Assembly (NCBI RefSeq): GCF_002115725.1
Contig: NZ_JFKD01000003.1
Location: 248,001 to 312,000, forward strand
DNA length: 64,000 nt
Direction: 5' to 3'
From: Marivita cryptomonadis
Lineage (GTDB): Bacteria > Pseudomonadota > Alphaproteobacteria > Rhodobacterales > Rhodobacteraceae
Positions 57,220-64,000 of this stretch are shown here, one piece after another. The stretch's first letter is position 1. Each line of letters starts with the position of its first letter. The notes below the pieces were generated by a model. That model saw only the letters and a program-made list of their open reading frames with translations. It did not search any database and was not told the DNA's origin. The translations under genes were made by a program, and so were the position numbers.

Positions 57220-58094
57220 GAGAGGAAGTGTTGCACCTCAGGGCTCTGCGCTTCAAGCGATTTGCGAATTTTCGCAAACGCCGCCGCCTCCAACTGACGT
57301 ACCCGCTCCTTGGACAGGCCAAGCTCGTTGCCAAGGCTCTCCAGCGTTCGCGCATCTTCGCGCAGCTTGCGTTCCCGCACGATGAACCGTTCCCGTTCAT
57401 TGAGCTGGTTCATCGCCATCATCAGCCACTGACGCAGCTGCGCAAGGTCCAAGTCTTCCTCGACCCGCTCATCCGCCTGCGCGCTCTCATCTTCAAGCGC
57501 ATCAATCCACTCACGGCCCTCATCCTCTGTCGATTGCGTCGCGTTCAGCGAATAATCGGACCCGGACAACCGTCCTTCCATCATCTCGACGTCATGCAAA
57601 GGCACGCCGATTTCTTCCGAAATCATCCGGCGCATCTCGTGCCCTTCGAGAACCTTACCCTCGGCAGCGGCTTCCCGCTCCAGCCGCGCCTGAACCCGGC
57701 GCATGTTGAAGAACAGTGATTTCTGCGAAGACGTGGACCCGGTCCGCACGATGGACCAGTTGCGCATCACGTAATCCTGAATGGACGCCTTGATCCACCA
57801 AACGGCGTAGGTCGAGAACCGCACGCCACGGTCAGGATCAAACTTGTCGGCAGCCTTCATCAGGCCCAGACCCGCTTCCTGAATAAGATCGTTCATCGGC
57901 GCACCGTACCGCTTGAACTTCGACGCCATTGAAATGGCGAGACGCATATAGGCGGTGATCAGACGATGAAGCGCGACCTCGTCGCGCTGATCGCGCCACG
58001 CATAGGCCAGTTTGAGTTCCGTCTCCGCGTCCAGCAGTTCTGCTTTCATTGCGCGACGAGACAGGGTTTGGTCGTTAAACGAGTCCAGTGCCAT
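57216..58094 (-). CDS. rpoH: RNA polymerase sigma-32 factor RpoH (RpoHII-type)
   Basis: 292 residues. Region 2 with YMRLAISMASKFKRYGAPMN and DRGVRFSTYAVWWIKASIQD, region 3, and region 4 with LNERERFIVRERKLREDART and LGLSKERVRQLEAAAF. QKSLFFNMRR (the RpoH box region) confirms sigma-32. The RpoE-type promoter upstream suggests this is the RpoHII paralogue used in singlet-oxygen/oxidative stress in Rhodobacter. Confidence 0.93.
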   Translation of the reverse strand: MALDSFNDQTLSRRAMKAELLDAETELKLAYAWRDQRDEVALHRLITAYMRLAISMASKFKRYGAPMNDLIQEAGLGLMKAADKFDPDRGVRFSTYAVWWIKASIQDYVMRNWSIVRTGSTSSQKSLFFNMRRVQARLEREAAAEGKVLEGHEMRRMISEEIGVPLHDVEMMEGRLSGSDYSLNATQSTEDEGREWIDALEDESAQADERVEEDLDLAQLRQWLMMAMNQLNERERFIVRERKLREDARTLESLGNELGLSKERVRQLEAAAFAKIRKSLEAQSPEVQHFLS

Positions 58095-58122
58095 TGGTGC
58101 CCCCTGATTTTATCTCTTGTAC

Positions 58123-58152
58123 TGATTACGAGGGTCCCCTGCCCGTGGATCA
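58123..58152 (-). promoter_or_regulatory. RpoE (ECF)-type promoter upstream of rpoH
   Basis: On the minus strand TGATCC, 18 bases, then TAATCA. This matches the spacing and -35 of Rhodobacter RpoE-ChrR targets (TGATCC-N18-TAAGTA). The -10 is 29 bases before the rpoH ATG. Confidence 0.65.
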
Positions 58153-58301
58153 AAGATTCATGAAAAAAAGTTTCAACATCGGGCCAACGCCCATGCGTTC
58201 TATTCGTTCCGGTGATGGCCTCGCGCACAATTCGAAATTGGGAAAGCCCAACTTGCCGAGATAGACTTGCGCGAAAGATGGGCAATCGGAGACACCCCAG
58301 C

Positions 58302-59177
58302 ATGGTTTACGAGCTTTTCATCGGCGATTACGCTTATTCCAGTTGGTCGCTGCGCGGCTGGCTGTTGTTCCGCCAACTCGGCATCGCGCCCAAAGTCCAT
58401 CTGGTCGACTTCAACAAAACAGGCGTGGCCGAACAACTCGACAGCATTGCGCCTGCCCGCACCGTCCCTGCGATGCGCGCGCCCGACGGCACCATCGTCT
58501 GGGATTCGCTGGCGATGGCAGAAGAGCTTCACAGCCGACATCCCGATGCCGGGCTTTGGCCCAATGACCCAGTCGCCCGTGGCTTGGGCCGTGCGCTCGC
58601 TGCAGAAATGCATTCGGGGTTCACGGCGCTGCGTGGCGAATGCCCAATGAACCTACGCACGGCCTACCGTGATGTGACACACTCCGACGCCACGCATACC
58701 GACATCGCGCGAATCGAAACCATCTGGTCCCTTGCCCGAAATCGCTATGCCGATCAGGGGCCATGGTTGCTGGGACAGTATTCCATCGCGGACATCGCGT
58801 TCGCCCCGGTGGCCGCCCGGTTCGCCGGGTATGATGTGGCGCTCTCGGACACTGCACAGCGCTATGTCGACACACATCTGGCCGATCCATGGTTCCGCCA
58901 ATGGCGCACAATGGGCCTGACCACCGGGGACACCCTGCCGTGGTACGCAAAACCGTTCGAGACCAAAGCATGGCCCGGCCCGGCACCGCTAAACGCAACG
59001 CCGGTTGATGCGGGGCCAGCAGTCAACGCGCATTGCCCTTTCACAGGTGGCGCACCGACATATTTTCTCGAAATGGACGGGCGCATCTACGGCTTTGAAA
59101 ACAAAACCTGCCGCGATGAAACCGCGCTTGATCCCGAAGCTTGGCCAGCCTTCATGGCGCTCACCACCTCCAGCTAA
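58302..59177 (+). CDS. Glutathione S-transferase family protein (extended)
   Basis: 291 residues. N-terminal thioredoxin-like domain (ELFIGDYAYSSWSLRGWLLF; TVPAMRAPDGTIVWDSLAMA) as in the S-x-R-x-W (zeta/ECM4-like) GSTs, a helical C-terminal domain, and an additional about 70-residue tail containing NAHCPFTGGAPTYFLEMDGR. I chose ATG 58302 (GGAGA upstream); an upstream ATG at 58212 lacks homology. Confidence 0.88.
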   Translation: MVYELFIGDYAYSSWSLRGWLLFRQLGIAPKVHLVDFNKTGVAEQLDSIAPARTVPAMRAPDGTIVWDSLAMAEELHSRHPDAGLWPNDPVARGLGRALAAEMHSGFTALRGECPMNLRTAYRDVTHSDATHTDIARIETIWSLARNRYADQGPWLLGQYSIADIAFAPVAARFAGYDVALSDTAQRYVDTHLADPWFRQWRTMGLTTGDTLPWYAKPFETKAWPGPAPLNATPVDAGPAVNAHCPFTGGAPTYFLEMDGRIYGFENKTCRDETALDPEAWPAFMALTTSS

Positions 59178-59266
59178 GTGGCTGCGCCCAGAAGATTTCG
59201 CAATCCGCGTTAACCATTTCGCAACCATGATGGTCCCACCCTCGCAGCAGACGAGGACCGGATCTC

Positions 59267-60778
59267 ATGGTTGCGCATGCCTATACTGTCGCCTTCGAAG
59301 GCGTGGACGCCCGCATGGTCGAGGTGCAATGCGCCATCACCCCAGGAATGCCGGCCTTCGCCGTCGTGGGCCTTCCGGACAAGGCCGTGTCCGAATCCCG
59401 CGACCGGGTGCGCGGCGCGCTTTCCACCCTGCACATTGCGCTGCCTTCAAAACGGATCACCGTGAACCTCTCGCCTGCGGACCTGCCCAAGGAAGGTTCG
59501 CATTTCGATCTGCCCATCGCGCTGGCCCTGTTGGCCGAACTGGAGATCCTGCCCAAAGACGCCGTGTCCGACACTGTCGCCCTTGGGGAACTGTCACTGG
59601 ATGGCGCGCTCATCCCGGTGATCGGTGCACTGCCCGCCGCGATGGCCGCGGCCGAGGAAAACCGCGCCCTGATCTGCCCCGCAGCCTCCGGCGCCGAAGC
59701 GGCTTGGGTCGGCGGTTGTCAGGTGATCGGCGCCAAGGGTCTGATGGACGTGATCCAGCACATGACCGGACGCACGCCGCTCAGCCCCTGTGATCCCGGC
59801 GAAGTCAGCCACGCCCCTGACAGCCGCGACATGCGCGATGTCAAAGGGCAAGAACGCGCCAAACGGGCGCTCGAAATCGCGGCAGCCGGGCGGCACCATG
59901 TTTTGATGGTCGGCACGCCGGGCTCTGGCAAATCCATGCTGGCCGCCCGCCTGCCGGGCATCCTGCCGCCGCTCACCCCAGCCGAGGCGCTGGAAACCTC
60001 GATGGTGCATTCGCTCTCCGGCCTGATCGAAGCGGGCGGTATCTCGCGTCACCGCCCGTTTCGCGAACCGCATCACACAGCGTCAATGGCCGCCATCGTC
60101 GGCGGCGGGCGCACCGCCAAACCGGGTGAAATCAGCCTCGCCCACAATGGTGTGCTCTTTATGGACGAATTCCCGGAATTCCCCCGCGCCGTGCTGGAAA
60201 CCCTGCGCCAACCGATCGAGACCGGAGAGGTGATGGTCGCCCGCGCCAATGCCCATATCAAATATCCCTGCCGGTTCATGCTGGTCGCCGCCGCCAATCC
60301 CTGCAAATGCGGCTATCTCAGCGACCCGGCCCGCGCCTGTTCGCGTGCACCCAATTGTGGTGAAGACTATATGGGCCGCATTTCCGGCCCCCTGATGGAC
60401 CGTTTCGATCTGCGCGTCGACGTGCCGCCCGTTGCCTTTCGCGACCTTGACCTGCCCAGCTCCGGTGCCAGCAGCCACGAACTGGCCACCCGTGTCGCCG
60501 CCGCCCGCGCGGTTCAGGCAGCCCGCTTTCAGGATCACCCCGATATGCACCAAAACGCCGATCTTGAGGGCGATCTGCTCGACCAGACCACCGCACTCGA
60601 CATCCCGGCCCGGACCCTGCTGACCGATGCGGCAGACCGTTTCGGTCTTTCCGCGCGTGGCTATCATCGCGTGTTGCGCGTGGCGCGCAGCATCGCCGAT
60701 CTTGACGCCACCGACGCCATCACCCGCGACCACATCGCCGAAGCCCTCAGTTACCGCCTGCCTCAAAGCGCTCCGTAA
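59267..60778 (+). CDS. comM: ComM/YifB-family Mg-chelatase-like AAA+ ATPase
   Basis: 503 residues. Lon-like N-terminal domain (VDARMVEVQCAITPGMPAFA), AAA+ domain with Walker A GTPGSGKS at 216-223 and Walker B LFMDEFPEF, a zinc-ribbon-like set (NPCKCGY...CSRAPNCG), and a C-terminal Mg-chelatase-like domain (LSARGYHRVLRVARSIADLD). ComM is a branch-migration helicase in natural transformation. A short GGGCC/GGCCC hairpin follows the stop at 60782-60795. Confidence 0.95.
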   Translation: MVAHAYTVAFEGVDARMVEVQCAITPGMPAFAVVGLPDKAVSESRDRVRGALSTLHIALPSKRITVNLSPADLPKEGSHFDLPIALALLAELEILPKDAVSDTVALGELSLDGALIPVIGALPAAMAAAEENRALICPAASGAEAAWVGGCQVIGAKGLMDVIQHMTGRTPLSPCDPGEVSHAPDSRDMRDVKGQERAKRALEIAAAGRHHVLMVGTPGSGKSMLAARLPGILPPLTPAEALETSMVHSLSGLIEAGGISRHRPFREPHHTASMAAIVGGGRTAKPGEISLAHNGVLFMDEFPEFPRAVLETLRQPIETGEVMVARANAHIKYPCRFMLVAAANPCKCGYLSDPARACSRAPNCGEDYMGRISGPLMDRFDLRVDVPPVAFRDLDLPSSGASSHELATRVAAARAVQAARFQDHPDMHQNADLEGDLLDQTTALDIPARTLLTDAADRFGLSARGYHRVLRVARSIADLDATDAITRDHIAEALSYRLPQSAP

Positions 60779-60807
60779 AAAGGGCCTCTCGGCCCGATGA
60801 AAGGCCT

Positions 60808-61740
60808 TTAAAGTTTGGCCTCGATCGCCTGCCAGATCTTCTCTGCGACGTTGATCCCGTCAAAGCGCTCAAGTTCCTGAATCCCCGTGGGCGATGTCAC
60901 GTTGATCTCGGTCAGGTAGTTCCCGATCACGTCGATCCCGACGAATACCTGCCCCTTTTCACGCAAAAGCGGCCCGATCCGCGCGCAAATCTCCAGATCG
61001 CGCTCCGTCAGCCCGATCTTTTCGGGTCGCCCGCCGACATGCATGTTCGACCGCGTCTCCCCCTCTGCGGGCACTCGGTTGATCGCCCCAACCGCCTCAC
61101 CATCGACAAGGATCACCCGTTTGTCGCCCGCTGACACGTCCGGCAAGAACTTCTGCATGATCAGCGGCTCTCTCGAAAACCCGGTGAACAGCTCGTGCAG
61201 CGAGGACAGGTTGCGATCATTGGCATCCAATCGAAACACCCCCGCGCCGCCATTGCCATAAAGCGGCTTCAGGATCACATCCTGATGGCGCGCCTTGAAC
61301 GACTTGATCGTCCCCAAATCCCGCGCGATCATCGTCGGCGGCGTCAGGTCCGGGAAATCCAGCACCAGCAACTTTTCCGGATAGTTCCGCACCCAGAACG
61401 GATCGTTCACCACCAGCGTCTTGCCCTTGAGACGGTCCAGCAAATGGGTCGATGTGATGTAGTTCATATCAAATGGCGGATCCTGCCGAAGCCAGACAAC
61501 ATCGACCTCTTCCAGATCGACCTGCACTTCCGGCCCAAGCGCAACATGGTCGCCCTGCACCCGCTGCACCGTGAACCAATGACCCACGGCAAGGATGCGC
61601 CCCTCGTCATAGGCCAGCTTGTCCGGACTGTAGAAAAACAGCTCATGCCCTCGCGCCTGGGCCTCTTCGGCCAGCCTGAAAGAACTGTCGGCATTTATGT
61701 TGACCGACTGGATCGGATCCATCTGAAACGCGATTTTCAT
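60808..61740 (-). CDS. gshB: Glutathione synthase
   Basis: 310 residues, ATP-grasp ligase adding glycine to gamma-glutamylcysteine. [20 protein letters not shown] is the family N-terminus, [12 protein letters not shown] is the ATP-grasp loop, and [20 protein letters not shown] contains the metal ligands. I chose ATG 61740 by homology. It lies downstream of yraN. Confidence 0.96.
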   Translation of the reverse strand: MKIAFQMDPIQSVNINADSSFRLAEEAQARGHELFFYSPDKLAYDEGRILAVGHWFTVQRVQGDHVALGPEVQVDLEEVDVVWLRQDPPFDMNYITSTHLLDRLKGKTLVVNDPFWVRNYPEKLLVLDFPDLTPPTMIARDLGTIKSFKARHQDVILKPLYGNGGAGVFRLDANDRNLSSLHELFTGFSREPLIMQKFLPDVSAGDKRVILVDGEAVGAINRVPAEGETRSNMHVGGRPEKIGLTERDLEICARIGPLLREKGQVFVGIDVIGNYLTEINVTSPTGIQELERFDGINVAEKIWQAIEAKL

Positions 61741-61806
61741 GTGGTGCCCTTTGCAAACTCTGCCTGTGTAATGGCGCAAGCCATGAGGGCGTGCAAGATC
61801 GCCGCG

Positions 61807-62232
61807 TCAGAGGCCCATGCTGGCATTCGGAATGATGTCGATCCTGCCCTGCGCATCCACCAGCGCCACATCCAGTCGCGCATCGGTAAGGGCTCCCGCC
61901 GGACATTGGCCCAGATAATCTTCCGCGCTGCGCAAAATACGGCCAAGCTGCCGCGCCGTCACTCGCTGTACGGCAGCTGCATGAGTGCGGCTTTTCTTGA
62001 CCTCCACGAAAACAACATTGTCGCCTTCCAACAGGATCAGGTCGATCTCACCACAGCGCCCGCGCCAACGGATCTCTCGCAGCACTGCGCCCCTGTCCTG
62101 ATAGTGACGCGCAACAGCCTGTTCAGCGCTCACCCCAGCATGGTAATTTGTCCGCCGCGCATCCCCAACTTGCCCTGCGGCATGCTGGGGAACGTCGGCC
62201 CCAGCGGCATCGGTCTGATAGTCAAATGGCAT
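61807..62232 (-). CDS. YraN family (UPF0102) nuclease-fold protein
   Basis: 141 residues. RWRGRCGEIDLILLEGDNVVFVEVKKS contains the E-x-D...E-x-K restriction-endonuclease-like motif of UPF0102. The first about 30 residues (PFDYQTDAAGADVPQHAAG) are unusually polar and may be an extension. It is usually found beside rsmI, as here (38 bases apart). Its role in vivo is unknown. Confidence 0.9.
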   Translation of the reverse strand: MPFDYQTDAAGADVPQHAAGQVGDARRTNYHAGVSAEQAVARHYQDRGAVLREIRWRGRCGEIDLILLEGDNVVFVEVKKSRTHAAAVQRVTARQLGRILRSAEDYLGQCPAGALTDARLDVALVDAQGRIDIIPNASMGL

Positions 62233-62270
62233 AAAGCACCCCTTCGATCACCGACCCTACCTCCAAGACA

Positions 62271-63128
62271 TCAATTTTTGGCTAACGCCATCGCCCTTTG
62301 ATACGCCTCGCGGCGCGGAATCCCAAAAACCTTAGACACTTCGCTGGCCGCATCCTTGACCGACATCCGTATCAACGCATCCTGCAAAGCCTCGTCCAGC
62401 GTCGCCTGATCGGTGACCGCACCAATACCGCGATCGATCAGAACGACGATTTCACCCTTCGGGGTTTCTTCGGAATACTTGGTGGATAAATCCGCCAGCG
62501 ACCCCGCACAACGCTCTTCGAATTTCTTGGTTAACTCCCGGCACACCACCGCGTCCCGGTCTGGTCCCAACACCTCGGCCGCATCGCGCAGCATCGCACC
62601 CAGACGTTTCGGGGATTCGTAGAAGATCAACGTCGCCGGCACACCCACGAATTCCGCCAGCGCCGTTTTCCGCTTGCTTGCAGTGTTGGGCAGGAACCCG
62701 GCGAACAGGAACCGGTCAGACGGCAAACCCGACAAGGTCAGGGCAGCAACCGCCGCCGTTGCCCCCGGTGCCGTGGTGCAGGGCACTCCGGCCTGAAGCG
62801 CTGCTCGCATCAGGTCGAATCCCGGGTCCGAGATCAACGGCGTGCCTGCTTCCGACGCATAGACAACTGACTGGCCCGCCTCCAACGCGGCCATAAGGCG
62901 GGGGCGCGCCCGGTCTCCATTGTGATCATGATAGGCCACCAACGGACGGTCTCCCAACGCCACACCATGGATCTCCATCAACCGCCGCAGCGACCGCGTA
63001 TCCTCTGCTGCAAGCACGTCCGCACCTGCCAGCAGGTCAAGCGCCCGCAGTGTGATGTCACGCGCATTGCCCAGCGGTGTCGCCACCAGATACAACCCCG
63101 GCGCGATCTCGCGTGTCTGCCAATTCAT
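62271..63128 (-). CDS. rsmI: 16S rRNA 2'-O-ribose C1402 methyltransferase
   Basis: 285 residues, tetrapyrrole-methylase fold. LYLVATPLGNARDITLRALD, AAEDTRSLRRLM, ASEAGTPLISDPGF and PGATAAVAALTLSGLPSDRF are all family motifs. It methylates the P-site base C1402. It is divergent from the penicillin-binding-protein-activator gene, the classic arrangement. Confidence 0.96.
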   Translation of the reverse strand: MNWQTREIAPGLYLVATPLGNARDITLRALDLLAGADVLAAEDTRSLRRLMEIHGVALGDRPLVAYHDHNGDRARPRLMAALEAGQSVVYASEAGTPLISDPGFDLMRAALQAGVPCTTAPGATAAVAALTLSGLPSDRFLFAGFLPNTASKRKTALAEFVGVPATLIFYESPKRLGAMLRDAAEVLGPDRDAVVCRELTKKFEERCAGSLADLSTKYSEETPKGEIVVLIDRGIGAVTDQATLDEALQDALIRMSVKDAASEVSKVFGIPRREAYQRAMALAKN

Positions 63129-63218
63129 GTCTGGACCCGCCTTTGTCGTTGTCTATTATCGGTCCCAATTAATGAAGCGCGCCCAAATCCTGTTCGGCGC
63201 GCCAAGGGAGTGCGTTTT

Positions 63219-64000
63219 ATGTTGGCTGTTTTGTCCACCCCCCGCAAGCTGTTGCGCAAAGCCGCTGCAGTCGCGGCCTTCATCGGTCTGGCGGCCTGTG
63301 ATCCGACGATGATGACCGCCCCAAGCAGCGGGTCCGGGCCCAGCGTCAATACAAATGCGCCTATCCCTGTGGCTCTGTTGATTCCCCGCAGCGACAGTGG
63401 CGCTGGGGCCGTCGCTGCCAGCCTTGAAAACGCCGCACGTCTTGCTGTCGCCTCACTCGATGGGGTGCAGATAGACCTGCGCGTCTATGACACCGCTGGC
63501 GATGCCCAGCGCGCGGCCCTTCAGGCCGAAACCGCCGTTGCCGAAGGCGCACAGATCATTCTTGGCCCGCTCTTTGGCGAAGCAGCGAATGCCGCAGGCG
63601 TCGCGGTTGCCGACAATGGCGTCAACGTGCTCAGTTTCTCGAACAACCCCTCCATCGCAGGCGGAAACGTGTTCGTGCTCGGCCCGACCTTCCGCAACAC
63701 CGCGAACCGTTTGCTCGGCTATGCATCCCGTCAGGGCAGAAATTCCGTTGTGATTGTGCACCCGCAGAACGTCGAAGGCGAATTTGGCAAGGCCGCGATT
63801 CAAGCCGCAGCAAGCCAGACCGGCGTGCGCGTCGCCGCCATCGAATCCTTTGCGTTTTCGCAGGAAGGCGTGACCTCAGCCGTGCCGCGCATCCGCGCGT
63901 CCGTCGGCGCTACGGGTGCCGACTCGATCTTCCTGACATCGAACGCCGCAGGCGCGCTGCCAATGTTGCTGCAACTTCTGCCCGAAGCAGGGGTCAACCC
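63219..64000 (+). CDS. Penicillin-binding protein activator (LpoA-like) lipoprotein, partial
   Basis: At least 260 residues, cut by the window end. Lipoprotein signal with lipobox LAAC, Cys27, then a linker rich in Ser/Gly/Pro/Asn and a periplasmic-binding-protein fold (IPVALLIPRSDSGAGAVAAS, LGPLFGEAANAAGVA, VLSFSNNPSIAGGNVFVLG) as in the C-terminal half of LpoA. AGGGAG lies 9 bases before ATG 63219. It is probably an outer-membrane lipoprotein stimulating a bifunctional PBP. Confidence 0.88.
   Translation, partial: MLAVLSTPRKLLRKAAAVAAFIGLAACDPTMMTAPSSGSGPSVNTNAPIPVALLIPRSDSGAGAVAASLENAARLAVASLDGVQIDLRVYDTAGDAQRAALQAETAVAEGAQIILGPLFGEAANAAGVAVADNGVNVLSFSNNPSIAGGNVFVLGPTFRNTANRLLGYASRQGRNSVVIVHPQNVEGEFGKAAIQAAASQTGVRVAAIESFAFSQEGVTSAVPRIRASVGATGADSIFLTSNAAGALPMLLQLLPEAGVN

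Overview
The window is high-GC, gene-dense chromosome of an alphaproteobacterium, most likely a marine Rhodobacteraceae (Roseobacter-group) member. The evidence is the set of lineage-typical families (DUF2125, DUF4170, DUF4389, DUF3576, a membrane-anchored MoeB, small 'DVxITGYAEIG' porins), the F0 order I-a-c-b'-b, the leuS-lptE-holA operon, and an rpoH gene behind a TGATCC-N18-TAATCA promoter like those read by Rhodobacter RpoE. All calls come from reading the sequence; no database search was possible.

Layout. 0-10.2 kb: a partial aminotransferase, an amidase divergent from a UbiH-type monooxygenase, DUF2125, then an SDR/enoyl-CoA hydratase/DUF4170/waaA/lpxK run (Kdo transfer and lipid A phosphorylation) convergent with an N-formylglutamate amidohydrolase-like gene. 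10.2-15.6 kb: tRNA-Val(GAC), rpmJ, a large tandem GT61 glycosyltransferase, DUF4389 and a secreted peptidoglycan-binding protein. 15.7-24.6 kb: a complete branched-chain-type ABC importer (SBP, two permeases, two ATPases and a small membrane protein) between two acyl-CoA ligases, divergent from a hybrid sensor kinase/response regulator pair. 27.8-38.4 kb: an M20-type amidohydrolase, a stand-alone formate dehydrogenase alpha subunit, GST, the holA-lptE-leuS operon and a glycosyltransferase.

39.2-45.1 kb is the outstanding region. An intact porin gene (39273-40247) is followed by about 3.9 kb of visibly lower-GC DNA carrying two tyrosine recombinases, two copies of a structured repeat and a small regulator-like ORF. 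After this comes a second porin gene that has lost exactly its first codons. A 15-bp identical core (TCTTCTTGCTTCCAC) lies in the signal-peptide codons of both porins. Excision across it removes 4,839 bp and rebuilds a perfectly in-frame 305-residue second porin behind the resident promoter and start codon. I read this as a small integrative element that captures the porin expression site: it inserts into the signal-peptide codons, brings its own porin body fused in frame at the left end, and pushes the resident porin into a silent, start-less reserve position on the right. This would be porin-allele replacement by site-specific recombination.

45.1-64 kb returns to housekeeping: TPR-sulfotransferase/YggS, the F0 ATP synthase operon, an ArsR regulator, an M3 oligopeptidase, the rpoH-chaN-coaBC-dut-moeB block, a GST, comM, gshB-yraN-rsmI and a divergent penicillin-binding-protein-activator lipoprotein cut by the window end.
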